Below are positions 58,901 through 64,000 of a stretch of 64,000 nucleotides of DNA, piece by piece. The position numbers and the translations under genes are program-made. The notes under the pieces are model-generated. The model was not told the origin of the DNA. It was given only the letters and a program-made list of their open reading frames with translations, and ran no database searches. Every line of letters starts with the position of its first letter. The first letter of the stretch is position 1. The DNA is from Aphelenchoides besseyi (taxonomy: Eukaryota; Nematoda; Chromadorea; Rhabditida; Aphelenchoididae), in assembly GCA_024699855.1 (NCBI GenBank), contig JAMPIQ010000004.1:95735-159734 (forward strand). Reading direction: 5' to 3'.

Positions 58901-61900
58901 GGGAAACACGTTTTGTGGAGCGGGGTGTTTCTTTGAGACTTGAACGTGACTTGACAGTCGCACCCGAACACTTCAACATCATCAGTGCGGTATGCATATT
59001 TTAAAGGTTTTTATGTTATAAGATGAATTTAGGTTGAGTTCATTGAAAAATGGCAATATCGTAAGGAGTTATCAACAAAAAATGAAAGTCAACGAATTTC
59101 GACGTCAAGTTACCATTCCGATTTCTCATTTCAAAGTCAACAGTCTTTTACGTCCTTATTGCTAAGATTCAAAGGCAAACGTCTAGTTGAAGAAATGTTC
59201 GAATTGGATGCTCAGATATTGGACAAGAAAGGTCTTCCAATCTACGAAACATTTTGGATCACAAAATTGTTGGAAGACGAGTTTTGGATTCTGCTACAAG
59301 ACTTCCCAACCACAATCGACTTACAACTGCAGATCACTGGATACGAACTAAGTTGGCCAGAGCTACCAGGACAATTGAGTGACGAGTTTTTGCATACGAG
59401 GTTAAACGCATCATTAACCTCGAGCATATCGCTTTCCACCACACATAACAGCCATTCTTTCAAACGTTGTGTTGAACTGAAAAGACTGCATAAGCAACCA
59501 GCAACCACCGATTCAACTGAACAACTTCAATCTCAAATTCAAATCAAATTGTACGGTGAAGTGATCACAAGCTCAACCACATTCGAACTATCGTCGTGCT
59601 TGGAAAAACGTAAATTGCACTGCAGTCGACTGACTCCTTTTGTTTCTTCGCAATTGAGAAGCGACAAGAAGTCGGAAAATAGAAATTCTGCGCACTTCTC
59701 GTTTGACTTCTTCGATTATTTGAAAGAATTCAAACGTATCGATGCGATTGTTCAAGTGGTGGATTCAAATGGAAAGCAACAAAAGGTACTCACTTATTAT
59801 ATTAGGTAGAAATAACGACGACTTTTAGGGTGTTTTGATGACGATCTTGAATTCGAACAGAAAGAACTTGAATACTTCGGATGAACTGCTCTTTTACAAC
59901 TACAAAGCGAGCTCATCGAAAGAGAATATTCCTCAGGTTCTGAATGTTCAAATCCGATTGCCAACCGAAGAGAACTGCACTTTGTATCTTCGCCTTCTTT
60001 TGAATGTTATGGTAAACGATGGAAAGCATAACAAAACCCAACAACTTCATCTCGCATTTGTTAAAGTTGTGGATAGTGGTTTGCTGGTAGAATCGGGAAA
60101 AACGAATTTGTTGATATACAAGGTCAACTCTGTTGCTAATCTTAACCGACTACACTACGCAAACTCAGTTGATCGAAAGCAACACGACAAAGTCAAATAC
60201 GAGTCGACGTCTATGATCGATGGGTTTGCGTTGTTGGATTTGCACATTACCACTCATATCGTAGCGTTCTCGCAAATCTACACGCAAGATCCCAATATTC
60301 TTTTCCTGTTGAATTCTGTTGATTTCCAACAACAAAACGCCATGGAAAAAGCGATCGAAAAATTGTGTGCGGTTTCCAGCGACTTTTCGATTTTCATTCC
60401 TCGGATTTTCGGTCGATTGTTCACGAAGATCGGGACTGTTGAGAATTTGGATAGAAAACTCTTCGACTTTGTTTGCTACGCAATGCTAAGGTATGAGATC
60501 TTTTGCTGGTATACGATTGCTCCATTTCTAGGGCTGAAAATCCGAAAGAATCTCATTTGAAGTCAGTGATCGCAAAAGAGATTGGGAAGATTGACAATCC
60601 GATGATTTTCCGTCCATTTCTCAACCAGTTGATTGGTGCATTGACCGCCGATCTTGTTTCAACAGTTGAGATCAAGAAATGGATTAAAATGGTGGAAATC
60701 ACAAGCCAAATGGTCGAACTGATCATCAGATCGTATTTCATCTTTGCCGATACGAACGATGAGTTCGAAGTGAGCGTTATGCACGATGAACTAGAGAACA
60801 GTTTTCGTTTGATGTTGACTACAATCATTAATCGATTGGACGACAACCTTATGAACAACAAATGTACGATCGTAAAGAATCTTCCATCGATGTTCAATTC
60901 TCTTCTGTTACACGAATTGGTGACACCCGAGTTTCTAGTCAACTTCAGTATTGACTTAGTCAAAAAAAATACCAGTGGACATGTTTATAATTAGAATTCA
61001 AACTGTTCGTGCAATCGTTAAATCCGACCTTTTCGAAGGACAATCGCACAACTGTTTGGCTCCAACGTTGATACCCGAAATCAAAAGCTGTTTGGAGGAG
61101 GCGTCTAATCAACCAGTCGCTTTGTTATCGTTGTTAAACACGACAATAGCAACATTATCGGATCTTATGTCCAAACTCACACCAATGCTAACGTCTACAA
61201 ATGGAGACTGTAATGCACGAGAAACGTTTGTTCACGTTGTTGATTCAACTTTTTCGCTAATAATTCAAAATTGTACGTTCGGTAAGTCAAGAATGTGGGC
61301 CCGTTGGTTGATTTTATTTCAGATAACTATAACGGTTGTAAAGACATTCAATCACGATCTCAGTATCTTTTTGCCAGTATGCTTGAATTTATGGACGTTA
61401 CCGTCTTTACGCACTATTTAAACTACCTACCTTCATCAACAGACGTTCAAGTGCTTTTATGTCAAATAATTTACGCTCTTCGATCGTTGATTGAACCATC
61501 TACGCGGACAACTTTCAACGACCCATCTATTCGTTGGATTCTCAATCGCTTAGTTGTCAAAATGTTTGAATATCTTCGGACATGTCTCGTGGACAAACGA
61601 ACACTACCAACGTTTTCTCTTGCCTTATGGAAAAGAACTCTTGCATTGCATTCATGCGTTCATGATCAGCACGGTCTCTCGAGTGGCTTTTGGGATCTAC
61701 GATGAGAGGAATGCAAGACTTCGATTGACCGTTGCAGAACTCATTCGCTCTTTGTGGTTTCTATTACCCTTTCCGTTGAAGAAGATGAATTTGAGGAACA
61801 TGCTCGAAATGCTCATTGATTTGCTGTGCAGTGGATGTACACGACAGATTCGCATCATTCTGATGCCGATTTTCAGCGATCTGATTGCCACTGCTTATGC

Positions 61901-63813
61901 AGAAAGCGAGGGAGTGATTGCGACCGGAGTCGACGATTTGTACAAGTGGGTGGTGTTCTAACGTACAAACCTGACATTTGACTTTAGAATCTTGCATCAT
62001 CGACTTCTCAATCACAAACGCAAGGCCGACGAGGATTCGACAATAACAACCGAAATGAACTTTGAAGTGCAGTCGATGATCGAATCAGCTCCCGAGTTGA
62101 ACAAAAATGCCAAAATTCGCTTACTCCCAAAATACTTGAGGTGATTAGTATGTGGCGCAATCGGTCGAAAGCGTTGATTTTAGTTTGATCGAATACGGAC
62201 GACAAGCTCTAGTTAAGAAGAGCACGTATCAATTCGAAATTGTGCATTCCGAATTGGTATCATTTGCACTTCAAATTAACGAACAATCTTTGACAACAGA
62301 ACTTCGCATCAAAATCTACAACTTTCAAAATGATCGTGGCCTTTTTGTTGAAGCAGCAATTGGACTTCAAAAGTGTGCCAACGGTTTGAGTTGGCTTGCA
62401 AAACCACTAGATTCTGATGCAAAGTTCATCAATCAGCGCATGAAGTTGTCGTGTGAAACGGAAAGCGAATTGAAACTCACACTCCATCGTATGTCTATTG
62501 ATCTGTTTCAACGAGCTCAAGCTTGGGAATTGGCGATTGAGTCGCTGAAAGAGTTGGCGACTTTCTATGAAGAAACAGCCGTCGACTACAAACAATTGAC
62601 TGAAGTTCTGAACCAAATGCGTCTGACTTACCAAAAGATTATTGAGACGATACGCGTAGAACCGTTTTACTTCCTGGTGTGTTGTTTGATTAGTGAAAAG
62701 AAAAACAAACTAGAGATCTGGAGGAATTATGAGTATTCAACGCGTTTATAGGTGTGCTTTTACGGACAACGATTTCCGAGGTATTTGCAAAACAAACGTT
62801 ACGTGATGCGAGGAATGGAGCGGTTTGGGAATTTCCGTCAACGAATAACTCGCGAATTCGGATGTGAACTGATCACGAATTTGGATGCCAAGCCGGAAGA
62901 ATTGGAGCAGAAACGCGGAAAATACGTCAAAGTAAGTAAATAAACCTGAAGAGACTTATCCTATAATTTCAGTTAACAACTGTAGTTCCCGTGCCATCAG
63001 AAAGATACCAGGAAATGTCGAAAGCTACCAATCCACTGGTTCCTTGGTACTATAAACATCATTTCGTAGACACTTTCGATTTCCTTCGACCCTTTCAACA
63101 GAAACAAACGAAATGGACGAATTTGAGAGAGAACGATGCAACAAAAGCGTGGTTTCAACGGACGCGATACAAAGTCGGATCCCAACTTCCAAACGATCTT
63201 TCGTTTGGTGAAGTAATCGAAGAAATCGAACTAGAACGATTGAATCCGCCACAAGTTGCTTGCAAACGATCAACGGAGCGAACGAACAGCTGGAATGGTT
63301 AACCAAATTGGTCCAAAACGGCTTCCAAGATACCCACCTTACCACACAACTTGTTGGGCAGGTACGCGGAATCCTACAAGCTTTTGTTGGCGGCGGAATT
63401 CAAAACTATACGGTAAGCATTTCCACCCCGTGAACTTTATAGATAGTCAACGGTTTAGGCGTTTTTTTTATCCGCTGATGAACACATCGAATTGGACGCC
63501 GGAGAAAAAACAAGACATCGAAGAGCTACGACAGCTATTGATCAGACAAGTGGAACTGTTGGATCAGGCGCTTTGTGCTCATAGTAAATGTGTGACCAAT
63601 GAGACACGCCACTTCCACGACACGCTAATCGAAAGTTTTTACGAATTCCGACGTACCGTCCAAGAAATTTGCACCTGTGAATGCAAACGGATTGCAGTTC
63701 AGAAGACCGGATCCAAATCAAATTCTTCTTTCGAAACCGAATCAACGGTCTCCGACTTCTCGAATTCGTTGACTTTGCCACCTCGTTTGTCTGATCGCCA
63801 TTCGATCAACTGA
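58901..63813 (+). CDS. DOCK1: DOCK-family (CED-5/DOCK1-type) Rac guanine exchange factor
   Basis: Activates Rac together with ELMO in cell migration and engulfment. The first confident exon begins at 59033 (VEFIEKWQYRKELSTKN); 58901-58980 (ERGVSLRLERDLTVAPEHFN) is probable. A C2/DHR1-like part follows (DELLFYNYKASSSKENIPQV, CTLYLRLLLNVMVNDGKH, LHLAFVKVVDSG), then the long helical middle. The DHR2 exchange domain has LFQRAQAWELAIESLKELA, FYGQRFPRYLQNKRYVMRG, NPLVPWYYKHHFVDTFDFLR, TKAWFQRTRYKVGSQLP and a final helix ETRHFHDTLIESFYEFRRTV. No SH3 domain was found, and the true start is unknown. At 63459-63470 a run of eight T puts the last exon one base out of frame with DHR2. Very divergent overall. 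Confidence 0.85.
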
Positions 63814-64000
63814 ATTTGTTCCAAAGAAAACAACTGAATCTTATCGACATATCACTCACTCAAATAAACCATGAATGAATAAATATGAGCAGTCAGACAA
63901 GAAATTGAGTTGTTTCAATAGGTCCTTAATCAAAATCCGATAGAAAAATAAGCAAACGTCAGGTATGGAGCAAGACGAAACTTGTTTGCTCGTAGAAATG

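Noticed and set aside
1..64000. CRISPR arrays, bacterial operons or prophage
   Set aside because: All genes are spliced animal genes. No direct-repeat/spacer array or bacterial gene order was seen.

Overview
The window is nuclear DNA of a small-genome invertebrate, most likely a nematode. Nearly every gene is cut by introns of about 35-60 bases that begin GTAAG or GTGAG and end TTTTAG or TTTCAG. The gene set is purely metazoan: Axin, AP-2, megalin, DOCK, VRK, CIB and hormone-sensitive lipase. A methyl-end fatty acid desaturase, a DB-module-like secreted cysteine-rich protein and a degraded RTE-type retrotransposon favour a nematode, but the species cannot be named from the sequence.

Layout. 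1-5.1 kb: the 5' half of an apparently intact hormone-sensitive lipase gene, an AP-2 transcription factor gene, a 1.4 kb block (X) that recurs near 52 kb, and an AP-2 remnant. 5.4-8.6 kb: secreted cysteine-rich protein, a membrane-anchored repeat protein, a UBE2D-like E2 and tRNA-Ala. 10-14 kb: desaturase and Axin, convergent. 16-21 kb: a compact cluster of DnaJ (DNAJC4-like), ETF alpha, an SFT2-family protein and ZC3H15. 23.5-45 kb: one 21 kb gene for a megalin/LRP2-type receptor, with an antisense RTE fossil in one intron and two introns that share an identical 151-base tract ending exactly at the splice acceptor. 45.3-46.5 kb: VRK-type kinase. 47-50 kb: apparently gene-poor. 50-55.2 kb: a scrambled second copy of the 0-5 kb region (two broken lipase pseudogenes, a short AP-2 gene, block X, an AP-2 remnant) abutting a broken 5' end of RPN1/PSMD2. 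55.3-64 kb: STOML2, a CIB2-like protein and a DOCK/CED-5-type Rac exchange factor.

Functional themes. Mitochondrial proteins recur (ETF alpha, STOML2, perhaps the DnaJ protein), as do lipid handling (lipase, desaturase, megalin) and signalling (Axin, DOCK, CIB, VRK, AP-2). These are neighbours and not an operon-like pathway. The least ordinary material is the shuffled lipase/AP-2 duplication, the AP-2 copy reduced to its dimerisation domain, and the matched tracts and antisense reading frames inside two megalin introns. Exon limits were read by eye from splice consensus and reading phase, and several 5' ends and junctions are uncertain, as stated in each entry.
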